Below, piece by piece: positions 22,029 to 29,789 of a stretch of DNA of 43,349 nt. The stretch covers positions 1 through 43,349 of the forward strand of contig JAUXVT010000023.1 of NCBI GenBank assembly GCA_030680405.1, read 5' to 3'. Position 1 is the stretch's first letter. Each line of letters begins with the position of its first letter. Below the pieces are notes generated by a model that was given only the letters and a program-made list of their open reading frames with translations, made no database searches and had not been told where the DNA came from. The DNA comes from Thiobacillus sp. (GTDB lineage: Bacteria > Pseudomonadota > Gammaproteobacteria > Burkholderiales > Thiobacillaceae). Made by a program: the position numbers and the translations under genes.

Positions 22029-22580
22029 TCAGCGCATGTAGGCATAGCCTTCCTGCTGCAGCCGCACGATCTCGGCATCCGCCATCGGCACCAGGGTGAC
22101 GAAACCATGAATAGCCTCGGGTTCGAACCCGTGCGACTCCGCCGCCAGACGGCACATGCGGAATTCGATGACGCCGGATTGCGTGGCACTCTGCGCACGC
22201 TGCATCAGTTCGTGGTACTTCGCATAATTCCTGATCGCGAAGAAGAGGATTTCATTGCCGTGCAGCACGATCACGACCTTGCTGTCGAACGGATCGGAGC
22301 CGTTGAGGTCGGCCAGCAGCATGGCGCGGCTGACCACCGAGCGCATCGCGGAATCGCTGCCGACGGTGACGTCGTACACGACTTTCTGCTTGGCGTAGGT
22401 CTGTTTCACCGCCTGGGCGTGGCCCCAGGGCGCTTCCGGCGTTGCCGCCGCCAGGCCCAGCAGCAGCGCAACAGCGAGCGCCAGGCTTGCAAGCATGCGG
22501 AACCCGGCCCGGCCATGCCGCGTGGTGCCGCTGCCGACACGCTTGCGATCGGGCGCGGCGTTGAATGGGGACATGCGCAT
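22029..22580 (-). CDS. Exported DsrE-like protein (paralog 3)
   Basis: ATG 22580 has the ribosome binding site CAGGAGACACCC and gives 183 residues. A basic leader of about 28 residues precedes a hydrophobic segment (MLASLALAVALLLGLAAA), which is either a long signal peptide or an anchor. The mature part has PWGHAQAVKQTYAKQKVVYD, KVVIVLHGNEILFFAIRNYA, IEFRMCRLAAESHGFEPEAI and HGFVTLVPMADAEIVRLQQE. C143 is the only cysteine. It is a close relative of the protein at 13713-14195. It probably forms a transcription unit with the DsrC-like gene, although the two proteins would be on opposite sides of the membrane. Confidence 0.8.
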   Translation of the reverse strand: MRMSPFNAAPDRKRVGSGTTRHGRAGFRMLASLALAVALLLGLAAATPEAPWGHAQAVKQTYAKQKVVYDVTVGSDSAMRSVVSRAMLLADLNGSDPFDSKVVIVLHGNEILFFAIRNYAKYHELMQRAQSATQSGVIEFRMCRLAAESHGFEPEAIHGFVTLVPMADAEIVRLQQEGYAYMR

Positions 22581-22810
22581 GGGTGTCTCCTGTTGAGCGG
22601 GAGCAGGGTGGACACGGCGGGACGCGCCTTGGTTCGGCCTGCCGAAAGCGGACAGGCTGACGGAGGCGCTGAAGGATGACTGGCGGGCATGGCGGACGCA
22701 GAGCCGCAATAAAAAGACCGAGCGGGTTCCAGAAGGTGACAGTCTATGACAGGTACGCCCGGAGCCGACTATGCTGGAAGTGTCCGTGATCCTGTTAAAG
22801 AGGTGCCGGC

Positions 22811-23347
22811 ATGGCGAAACGTGCGTTTCCCCTGGCCAAAGTCTATGGACTGCTTGAACCGGGGCCGGTGGTGCTGGTGGCGACTGCCCGCAAGGGCCAG
22901 GCCAACATCATGACGATGTCGTGGCACACCATGATGGAATTCGAGCCGCCACTCGTGGGCTGTGTGATCAGCGGCCGCAATGCGTCGTTCGATGCGCTGC
23001 GTGCGACGAAGGAATGCGTGATCAATATTCCGACGCTGGAACTGGCGAAGCAGGTGGTGGGCATCGGCAACTGCTCCGGGCGAACGGTCGACAAGTTCGC
23101 CAAATTCGGCCTTACGCCGGTTTCCGCCTCAGAGGTGCAGGCGCCGCTGATTGGAGAATGTTATGCCAGCCTCGAATGCCGGGTGGCCGATACGCGGCTG
23201 GTGAATCGGTACAACTTTTTCATCCTCGAGGTGGTTCAGGCGTGGGTCGATACCGCCGTCAAGAATCCACAGACACTGCACCATCGCGGCAACGGCGTAT
23301 TCGTGGTGGCCGGCGAGACGGTCAAGCTGCGCTCCAGGATGAAATAG
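22811..23347 (+). CDS. Flavin reductase family protein (FMN-binding split barrel)
   Basis: The 178-residue protein has the flavin reductase-like fold: YGLLEPGPVVLVATARKGQA and NIMTMSWHTMMEFEPPLVGC form the FMN pocket, and ISGRNASFDALRATKECVIN with the later YNFFILEVVQAWVD complete the barrel. Members bind FMN and reduce flavins or accept electrons. There is no signal peptide. AAAGAGGTGCCGGC is the ribosome binding site for ATG 22811. It diverges from the DsrE-DsrC pair, 230 bases away, so the two units may share a control region. Confidence 0.85.
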   Translation: MAKRAFPLAKVYGLLEPGPVVLVATARKGQANIMTMSWHTMMEFEPPLVGCVISGRNASFDALRATKECVINIPTLELAKQVVGIGNCSGRTVDKFAKFGLTPVSASEVQAPLIGECYASLECRVADTRLVNRYNFFILEVVQAWVDTAVKNPQTLHHRGNGVFVVAGETVKLRSRMK

Positions 23348-23455
23348 GGTCGGCAGGCGCAATTTTTTGACGCCTTGCTGATTTTGTAGTTGGATTCCCC
23401 GTGCAAGTTGATAGTCTGAAGTCTCGGGCAGTCTGTTCAATCGAAAGGGGACATC

Positions 23456-23656
23456 ATGAGCGTCGCAAAAACCATCGAAGTCACGGCGAGTTCCAAAAAG
23501 GGGTTTGAGGATGCGCTCAAGCAGGGCATCGCGAAGGCGGCCGAGTCGCTGGAAAACATCACCGGCGCCTGGGTGATGGATCAGAGCGTGAAAGTGAATA
23601 AAGGAAAGATTACCGAATACACTGTCAGGATGAAGCTGACCTTTGTTCTGAAGTAA
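23456..23656 (+). CDS. Dodecin family flavin-binding protein
   Basis: The 66-residue protein reads VAKTIEVTASSKKGFEDALK, QGIAKAAESLENITGAWVMD and KITEYTVRMKLTFVLK, the complete dodecin fold (strand, helix, two strands). Dodecins form hollow dodecamers that store or buffer riboflavin, FMN or CoA. W43 of the GAWV stretch is at the position that stacks on flavin in bacterial dodecins. The ribosome binding site is AAAGGGGACATC. The neighbouring flavin reductase gene supports a flavin link. Confidence 0.9.
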   Translation: MSVAKTIEVTASSKKGFEDALKQGIAKAAESLENITGAWVMDQSVKVNKGKITEYTVRMKLTFVLK

Positions 23657-23879
23657 GCCGAAACCAAAAGGCTCGGGCACAGTTGCGTGAAGCCGTGCCT
23701 GGGCTGTTGCCGCCCACTGGATGGATGGGTTCGGTCCATGCTGTCCCCCATCCGGCTGCGCAACCTTGCAGGCCGTGTCGCACAGTGTCTGGCCGTCACG
23801 CTTGCCCGTATCCAGCGCCCGTACCGCAGCCGCATAATGCGCCCTGCGTTTTGGCCGCCACCGCGGCAAATCTGAGTTC

Positions 23880-25046
23880 ATGCCCAATCTCCCTTACTGG
23901 CGTCTGTCCGGTTTCTATTTCTTTTATTTTGCTTTCGTCGGCGCGATGTCGCCGTTCTGGGGGCTGTATCTGCAATCGCTGGCGTTCAACGCATTCCAGA
24001 TCGGCGTGCTGATGTCACTGCTGCAGGTGATGCGGATTTTCGCGCCCAACATCTGGGGGCATATTGCCGATCATACCGGCCGCCGCACGACGATTGTGCA
24101 GATTGCGGCGCTCGGCAGCGTGCTGGTGTTTGCCGGGGTATTCGTCGGCGACAGTTTCTGGTGGCTGTTCGCGGTGATGGCGGCGTTGAGCTTTTTTTGG
24201 AGCGCGTCGCTGCCGCTGGTCGAGGCGATGACGCTATCTCATTTGGGCGAGCGCACCGATACTTACGGCCGCATCCGCCTGTGGGGCTCGGTCGGTTTCA
24301 TCCTGATGGTGGTGGGGCTGGGCTATGCCTTCGATTATGTGGCGATCAGCTGGCTGCCGTGGGCGGTGCTGGCGGTGATGCTGGGTATCGTCGCGTTCGC
24401 GCGGGTGATCCCCGAGGCGGAGATCCTGCCGCATCACACCGACCAGCATTCGGTGTGGGATATCGTGAAGCGGCCGGAAGTGGCGTCCCTGCTGGCCGCC
24501 TGCCTGCTGATGGCGGTGACGCACGGGCCGTATTACACCTTCTATTCGATCTATCTGGTCGACCACGGCTACGACAAGTCCGCGGTGGGCTGGCTGTGGG
24601 CGCTTGGCGTGATCTGTGAAATCGGCATTTTCCTGATCATTCCGCGCATCTTTGCGCAGGTGACGCCGCGCCAGCTGATTCTGGCGAGCTCCGCGCTGGC
24701 GGTGCTGCGCTTCCTGCTGATCGCCTGGGGCGTGGAGTCGGCCTGGCTGGTGTGGGGGGCGCAGACGCTGCATGCGTTTACCTTCGGCACCTATCATGCG
24801 GCGGCGGTGGCGCTGATTCACCAGCATTTTCGCGGCCGCCACCAGGCGCGCGGGCAGGCGCTCTACACCAGCCTGTCCTACGGCGTCGGCGGCACCATCG
24901 GCGGTCTGGCCAGCGGCCTGACCTGGGACACGCTGGGGTCGGCGTGGACCTTCACCCTGGCAGCCGTCAGCGCGGCGCTGGCGTGGGCGGTGTACGCTGC
25001 ATGGGGCAGACAAAACCCGTGCCAGCGTCAATTTCATAATGATTAA
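23880..25046 (+). CDS. MFS transporter, HcaT/PPP-like
   Basis: The 388-residue inner membrane protein has 12 helices. It begins LPYWRLSGFYFFYFAFVGAM, with the PFWGLYLQSL block that marks the phenylpropionate-type (HcaT) and nucleoside-symporter-like MFS group, then PNIWGHIADHTGRRTTIVQI as the first signature loop and TYGRIRLWGSVGFILMVVGL after helix 4. The helix 11 loop reads GQALYTSLSYGVGGTIGGLA. Many beta- and gammaproteobacteria have this gene without any aromatic degradation genes, so the substrate stays open. It is followed after 56 bases by leuC in the same direction. Confidence 0.82.
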   Translation: MPNLPYWRLSGFYFFYFAFVGAMSPFWGLYLQSLAFNAFQIGVLMSLLQVMRIFAPNIWGHIADHTGRRTTIVQIAALGSVLVFAGVFVGDSFWWLFAVMAALSFFWSASLPLVEAMTLSHLGERTDTYGRIRLWGSVGFILMVVGLGYAFDYVAISWLPWAVLAVMLGIVAFARVIPEAEILPHHTDQHSVWDIVKRPEVASLLAACLLMAVTHGPYYTFYSIYLVDHGYDKSAVGWLWALGVICEIGIFLIIPRIFAQVTPRQLILASSALAVLRFLLIAWGVESAWLVWGAQTLHAFTFGTYHAAAVALIHQHFRGRHQARGQALYTSLSYGVGGTIGGLASGLTWDTLGSAWTFTLAAVSAALAWAVYAAWGRQNPCQRQFHND

Positions 25047-25102
25047 AACAGGCCAAGCTATGAAATAATCAACGTTTTACGCGCTGCCTCGCCTTATTCC
25101 GC

Positions 25103-26506
25103 ATGTCAGGACTCACCTTATTCCAGAAACTGTGGGACGCCCATGTCGTCCACGTCGAAGCTGACGGCACTACGCTGCTCTACATCGACCGCCATCTGGT
25201 GCACGAAGTCACCAGCCCGCAGGCATTCGAGGGGCTGAAGCTGGCCGGGCGCCGTCCGCGCCGGGCCGATGCGGCGATCGCCGTGCCCGACCACAACGTG
25301 CCGACGACCGATCGTTCGCAGGGCATCGCCGACCCCATCTCGCGCCTGCAGGTGGAAACGCTTGACGCCAACTGCGCCGAATTCGGCATCACCGAATTCA
25401 AAATGGATGACATCCGCCAGGGCATCGTCCACGTCATCGGCCCCGAAGAAGGCCTGACGCTGCCGGGCATGACGGTGGTGTGCGGCGATTCCCATACCTC
25501 CACCCATGGCGCGTTCGGCGCGCTGGCCTTCGGTATCGGCACCTCCGAGGTCGAACACGTGCTGGCCACGCAATGCCTGTGGCAGAAGCCGTCAAAGACC
25601 ATGCTGGTCAAAGTTGAAGGTCAGCTTGGAAAAGGCGTCACGGCGAAGGACATCGCCCTCGCCATCATCGGCGAGATCGGCACCGCCGGCGGCACCGGCT
25701 ATGCGCTGGAATTCGGCGGCTCGGTGATCCGCGCGCTGTCGGTGGAAGGCCGCATGACTTTGTGCAACATGGCGATCGAGGCCGGCGCGCGCGCCGGCAT
25801 GGTGGCGGTCGATGCCACCACGATCGATTACGTGAAAGGTCGCCCTTATGCGCCCAAGGGCGCGGCGTGGGACATGGCGGTGGCGTGGTGGAACACGCTG
25901 CACTCGGACGCCGACGCGGTGTTCGACCGCGTGGTCGAACTCGACGCGGCGAAGATCGAACCGCAGGTCACCTGGGGCACCTCGCCCGAGATGGTGACAA
26001 CCATCAACGGCAGTGTGCCTAACCCGGCCGATGCGCCGAGCGCGGTCAAGCAGCACGACTGGGCGCGTGCCCTGGAATACATGGGCCTGCAGGCAGGCAA
26101 GCCGATTGCCGAGATTCCGGTGGACAAGGTCTTCATCGGCTCGTGCACCAACTCGCGGATCGAGGATTTGCGCGAAGCCGCCAGCGTGGCCAGGGGCCGC
26201 AAGGTCGCACCCAACGTCAAACTGGCGATGGTGGTGCCGGGTTCCGGCCTGGTCAAGCAGCAGGCCGAGGCCGAAGGCCTGGACCGGATTTTCGTCGAGG
26301 CCGGTTTCGAATGGCGTGAGCCGGGCTGCTCGATGTGCCTGGCGATGAACGCCGACCGGCTGGAGCCGGGCGAGCGCTGCGCCTCCACCTCCAACCGCAA
26401 TTTCGAGGGGCGGCAGGGACAGGGCGGCCGCACCCATCTGGTCAGTCCGGCGATGGCGGCTGCTGCCGCGTGCGCCGGGCATTTTGTCGATGTACGACAC
26501 TTTTAA
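25103..26506 (+). CDS. leuC: 3-isopropylmalate dehydratase large subunit
   Basis: LeuC with LeuD converts 2-isopropylmalate to 3-isopropylmalate in leucine biosynthesis. The 467-residue length is standard. The [4Fe-4S] ligands are visible: [20 protein letters not shown] early, [13 protein letters not shown] and [11 protein letters not shown] later. The start [15 protein letters not shown] is typical. The gene opens a leucine operon; an entericidin gene sits 10 bases downstream, and leuD starts 150 bases after leuC ends. No ribosome binding site of note precedes ATG 25103, and I see no leader peptide in the 56 bases before it. Confidence 0.97.
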   Translation: MSGLTLFQKLWDAHVVHVEADGTTLLYIDRHLVHEVTSPQAFEGLKLAGRRPRRADAAIAVPDHNVPTTDRSQGIADPISRLQVETLDANCAEFGITEFKMDDIRQGIVHVIGPEEGLTLPGMTVVCGDSHTSTHGAFGALAFGIGTSEVEHVLATQCLWQKPSKTMLVKVEGQLGKGVTAKDIALAIIGEIGTAGGTGYALEFGGSVIRALSVEGRMTLCNMAIEAGARAGMVAVDATTIDYVKGRPYAPKGAAWDMAVAWWNTLHSDADAVFDRVVELDAAKIEPQVTWGTSPEMVTTINGSVPNPADAPSAVKQHDWARALEYMGLQAGKPIAEIPVDKVFIGSCTNSRIEDLREAASVARGRKVAPNVKLAMVVPGSGLVKQQAEAEGLDRIFVEAGFEWREPGCSMCLAMNADRLEPGERCASTSNRNFEGRQGQGGRTHLVSPAMAAAAACAGHFVDVRHF

Positions 26507-26516
26507 GGAGAACACC

Positions 26517-26651
26517 ATGAAACCGATGATCGCCGTTTTGATTGCCGCTGCTTTGACCCTGGCGGGCTGCAACACCATGGAGGGTTTTGGCCAGGATGTC
26601 CAGAAAGCGGGTACCACGATCGAAAAAGCCGGCAGCAAGGCTGGTAACTAG
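26517..26651 (+). CDS. Entericidin-like small lipoprotein
   Basis: A 44-residue gene lies between leuC and leu[21 protein letters not shown], then [20 protein letters not shown] and KAGN. The lipobox LAGC predicts cleavage and lipidation at C18. The mature part, with [13 protein letters not shown], is the entericidin A/B pattern. Entericidin B is a membrane-associated lipoprotein with a toxin-like role in E. coli, and EcnA counters it; many betaproteobacterial homologs are unstudied. The ribosome binding site is TTAAGGAGAACACC. Its place within the leucine operon is common in betaproteobacteria, though the reason is unknown. Confidence 0.88.
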   Translation: MKPMIAVLIAAALTLAGCNTMEGFGQDVQKAGTTIEKAGSKAGN

Positions 26652-26656
26652 TAAAC

Positions 26657-27295
26657 ATGCGGGCATTCACCACACTCAATGGACGGGTGGTTCCGCTCGA
26701 CCGCGCCAACGTCGACACCGACGCCATCATTCCCAAGCAGTTCCTGAAGTCGATCAAGCGCGCCGGCTTCGGTCCAAACCTGTTCGACGAATGGCGTTAT
26801 CTCGACCACGGCGAGCCGGGCATGGACCCCGCCACGCGCTCGCCGAATCCGGAGTTCGTGCTGAACTTCCCGCGCTACCAGGGTGCAAGCGTGCTGCTGG
26901 CGCGCGACAACTTCGGCTGCGGGTCGAGCCGCGAGCACGCGCCGTGGGCGCTGGAAGACTTCGGCATTCGCGCCATCATCGCGCCGTCTTACGCCGATAT
27001 CTTCTACAACAACTGCTTCAAGAACGGCATCCTGCCGATCGTGCTCGATGGCGCGGTGGTCGATCGCCTATTCCGCGAATGCGAAGCCTCCGAGGGCTAC
27101 CGCCTCAACGTTGACCTCGACAAGCAGACCGTGACCACGCCCGGCGGCGAGGTGCTGGCGTTCGAGGTTGACGGTGGGCGCAAGCACCGTTTGCTGAACG
27201 GGCTCGATGACATCGGCCTCACGCTGTTGCAGGCCGACAAGATCAAGGCGTATGAAGAGCGGCGCAAGGTTGAAGCGCCGTGGTTGTTTGCTTGA
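26657..27295 (+). CDS. leuD: 3-isopropylmalate dehydratase small subunit
   Basis: The 212-residue swivel subunit partners LeuC. It begins [20 protein letters not shown] then PKQFLKSI, and has the substrate-binding block [20 protein letters not shown] with [20 protein letters not shown]. The length is that of the bacterial enzyme. It starts 5 bases after the entericidin stop, so the three genes are probably one transcript. A REP-like palindrome fills the gap to leuB. Confidence 0.97.
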   Translation: MRAFTTLNGRVVPLDRANVDTDAIIPKQFLKSIKRAGFGPNLFDEWRYLDHGEPGMDPATRSPNPEFVLNFPRYQGASVLLARDNFGCGSSREHAPWALEDFGIRAIIAPSYADIFYNNCFKNGILPIVLDGAVVDRLFRECEASEGYRLNVDLDKQTVTTPGGEVLAFEVDGGRKHRLLNGLDDIGLTLLQADKIKAYEERRKVEAPWLFA

Positions 27296-27302
27296 TTGTT
27301 TA

Positions 27303-27369
27303 TCCGCGAAGGACGCGAGGAGCGCGAATTTAAAGGCTTTTCTTCGTGTTCCTTCGCGTCCTTCGTGGA
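27303..27369. repeat. REP-like palindrome between leuD and leuB
   Basis: TCCGCGAAGGACGCGAGG at the left pairs with the reverse complement of CCTTCGCGTCCTTCGTGGA at the right, around an AT-rich centre. A nearly identical unit lies at 28451-28506 and a diverged one at 37121-37217. The hairpin could stabilise or attenuate the leu transcript. Confidence 0.75.
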
Positions 27370-27385
27370 CAAAAGGTTTTAGAAC

Positions 27386-28447
27386 ATGAAAATTGCAGTG
27401 TTGCCGGGTGACGGCATCGGTCCGGAAATCGTCGCGCAGGCGGTCAAGGTGCTGGAGGCGCTGCGTGCCGATGGCGCCAAAATCGAAATGGAAACCGCGC
27501 CGATTGGCGGCGCGGGCTACGACGCGGCGGGCGACCCGCTGCCGGAGGCGACGCTGAAGCTTGCGCGCGAGGCCGACGCGGTGCTGCTCGGCGCCGTCGG
27601 CGGCCCGCAGTACGACACGCTAGACCGTCCATTGCGCCCCGAACGCGGCCTCTTGCGCATCCGCAAGGAACTCAACCTGTTCGCCAATCTGCGCCCGGCG
27701 CTGCTGTATCCCGAACTGGCGGGGGCGTCGTCGCTGAAGCCCGACGTGGTGTCCGGACTCGACCTCATGATCGTGCGCGAGCTCACCGGCGACGTGTATT
27801 TTGGCCAGCCGCGCGGGATCGAAATCCGGAACGGCGAGCGCGTCGGCTTCAACACCATGCTGTATGCCGAATCCGAGGTGCGCCGCGTCGCGCATGTCGC
27901 ATTCGGCATCGCGATGAAGCGCGGCAAAAAGCTGTGCTCGGTCGAGAAGGCCAACGTGCTCGAATGTTCCGAACTGTGGAAGGAAGTGATGATCGAGGTG
28001 TCGAAAGATTACCCCGAGGTCGCGCTCTCCCACATGTACGTCGACAACGCGGCGATGCAGTTGATACGCGCGCCCAAGCAGTTCGATACCCTCGTCACCG
28101 GCAACCTCTTCGGCGACATCCTGTCCGACGCCGCGTCGATGCTGTCGGGTTCGATCGGCATGCTTCCGTCGGCCTCGCTCGACGAACACAACAAGGGCAT
28201 GTACGAGCCAATCCACGGCTCCGCGCCCGACATCGCCGGCAGGAACCTGGCGAACCCGCTGGCGACGATCCTGTCGGTGGCGATGATGTACCGCTACACC
28301 TTTGCCGATCTGGCGACCGCCGACCGTATCGAGAACGCGGTGAAGCAGGTGATCGCGCGGGGCATGCGCACTGGCGACATCTGGACCGAAGGCACGCAGA
28401 AAGTGTCGTGCAGCGAGATGGGCGACGTGGTGGTAAAAGTACTGTAA
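27386..28447 (+). CDS. leuB: 3-isopropylmalate dehydrogenase
   Basis: The 353-residue NAD-dependent enzyme oxidises and decarboxylates 3-isopropylmalate, the third step of leucine synthesis. It has [20 protein letters not shown] at the start, [27 protein letters not shown] as the substrate-binding region, and [20 protein letters not shown] with [20 protein letters not shown] for metal and NAD binding. All the family signatures are intact. It is 90 bases after leuD, with the palindrome between. Confidence 0.97.
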   Translation: MKIAVLPGDGIGPEIVAQAVKVLEALRADGAKIEMETAPIGGAGYDAAGDPLPEATLKLAREADAVLLGAVGGPQYDTLDRPLRPERGLLRIRKELNLFANLRPALLYPELAGASSLKPDVVSGLDLMIVRELTGDVYFGQPRGIEIRNGERVGFNTMLYAESEVRRVAHVAFGIAMKRGKKLCSVEKANVLECSELWKEVMIEVSKDYPEVALSHMYVDNAAMQLIRAPKQFDTLVTGNLFGDILSDAASMLSGSIGMLPSASLDEHNKGMYEPIHGSAPDIAGRNLANPLATILSVAMMYRYTFADLATADRIENAVKQVIARGMRTGDIWTEGTQKVSCSEMGDVVVKVL

Positions 28448-28450
28448 TTT

Positions 28451-28506
28451 TCCGCGAAGAACGCGAAGCGCGCGAATTAAAAGCTTTTCTTCGCGTCCTT
28501 CGCGGA
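28451..28506. repeat. REP-like palindrome between leuB and asd
   Basis: TCCGCGAAGAACGCGAAG and CTTCGCGTCCTTCGCGGA form a near-perfect inverted repeat with the centre CGCGCGAATTAAAAGCTTTT. It is the best-conserved copy of the unit also found at 27303-27369. Confidence 0.8.
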
Positions 28507-28528
28507 CATGGTTTTTTTGGAGACGGAA

Positions 28529-29656
28529 ATGATGAAAGTAGGACTGATCGGCTGGCGCGGGATGGTGGGCTCCGTGCTGATGGGGCGCATGCGTGAAGAG
28601 CGCGACTTCGATCACATCGAGCCGGTGTTCTTCACTACCTCCAATGTCGGCGGCAAAGGCCCCGACATCGGCCGCACGATTGATAGAGGGCAGCTGCCGC
28701 CGCTGAAAGATGCCAACAGCATCGACGACCTGAAACTGTGCGACACCATCATCACCTGCCAGGGCGGCGACTACACCAAGGAAATCTACCCAAAGCTGCG
28801 CGCGGCGGGCTGGAACGGCTACTGGATCGACGCCGCCTCGACGCTGCGGATGAAGGACGACGCCATCATCATCCTCGACCCGGTCAACAAGAACGTTATC
28901 CAGGACGGCATCGCCAATGGCGTTAAGACCTACGCCGGCGGCAACTGCACGGTGTCGCTGATGCTGATGGCGATGGGCGGGCTGTTCGATGCCGGGCTGG
29001 TGGAATGGGTGTCACCGATGACCTACCAGGCGGCCTCGGGCGCCGGTGCGCGCAACATGCGCGAGCTGATCCTGCAGATGGGCGCGGTGCACGCCGAAGT
29101 CAAGGACCTGATTGGCGACCCGGCTTCCGCCATCCTCGAAATCGACCGCAAGGTGGCCGAGTTCATCCGTTCCGACCGCTATCCGGTCGATGCCTGGCCG
29201 GTGCCGCTGGCCGGCAACCTGATTCCGTGGATCGACGTCGCGCTCGAATCCGGCCAGTCCAAGGAAGAATGGAAGGCGCAGGTCGAAGCCAACAAGATCA
29301 TGCGCCGCAGTGACAACCCGATTCCCATCGACGGCCTGTGCGTGCGCGTGGGCGCGATGCGCTGCCATTCGCAGGCGCTCACCATCAAGCTGACGAAAGA
29401 CGTGCCGCTTGCCGACATCCACGGCCTGATCGCCGCGCACAACCCGTGGGTGAAAGTGGTGCCGAACGACCGCGAGATCAGCATGCGCGAACTCACCCCG
29501 GCGGCGGTGACCGGCACGCTCACCGTGCCGATCGGCCGCATGCGCAAGCTCAACATGGGGCCGCAGTACCTGACCGCGTTCACCGTCGGCGACCAGTTGC
29601 TGTGGGGCGCGGCGGAACCGCTGCGGCGCATGCTGCGGATCCTGCTGGAAGCCTGA
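28529..29656 (+). CDS. asd: Aspartate-semialdehyde dehydrogenase
   Basis: The 375-residue NADP enzyme makes aspartate semialdehyde, the branch point to lysine, threonine, methionine and diaminopimelate. It has [20 protein letters not shown] for cofactor binding, the catalytic cysteine in [17 protein letters not shown] (C140), and [20 protein letters not shown], all standard for the Gram-negative type. TTGGAGACGGAA before ATG 28529 is the ribosome binding site; ATG 28532 is a possible second start. The leuB-asd-fimV order is conserved in betaproteobacteria. Confidence 0.97.
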   Translation: MMKVGLIGWRGMVGSVLMGRMREERDFDHIEPVFFTTSNVGGKGPDIGRTIDRGQLPPLKDANSIDDLKLCDTIITCQGGDYTKEIYPKLRAAGWNGYWIDAASTLRMKDDAIIILDPVNKNVIQDGIANGVKTYAGGNCTVSLMLMAMGGLFDAGLVEWVSPMTYQAASGAGARNMRELILQMGAVHAEVKDLIGDPASAILEIDRKVAEFIRSDRYPVDAWPVPLAGNLIPWIDVALESGQSKEEWKAQVEANKIMRRSDNPIPIDGLCVRVGAMRCHSQALTIKLTKDVPLADIHGLIAAHNPWVKVVPNDREISMRELTPAAVTGTLTVPIGRMRKLNMGPQYLTAFTVGDQLLWGAAEPLRRMLRILLEA

Positions 29657-29789
29657 GCAGACAAGGGCTGAAGGCAGTAAGCTCAGGGCTGGTGCGGTTT
29701 GTGCATTAAAGATTGCGCGCGCCGAGCCGTCAATAGTGGCGTCAAGGATTCAACAGCCCCGCCGCGCGGGGCGAATAGGGAGATACTGG

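Noticed and set aside
25592-26638. A long open frame opposite leuC
   Set aside because: Antisense shadow of a conserved gene, with no start signal and low-complexity residues.
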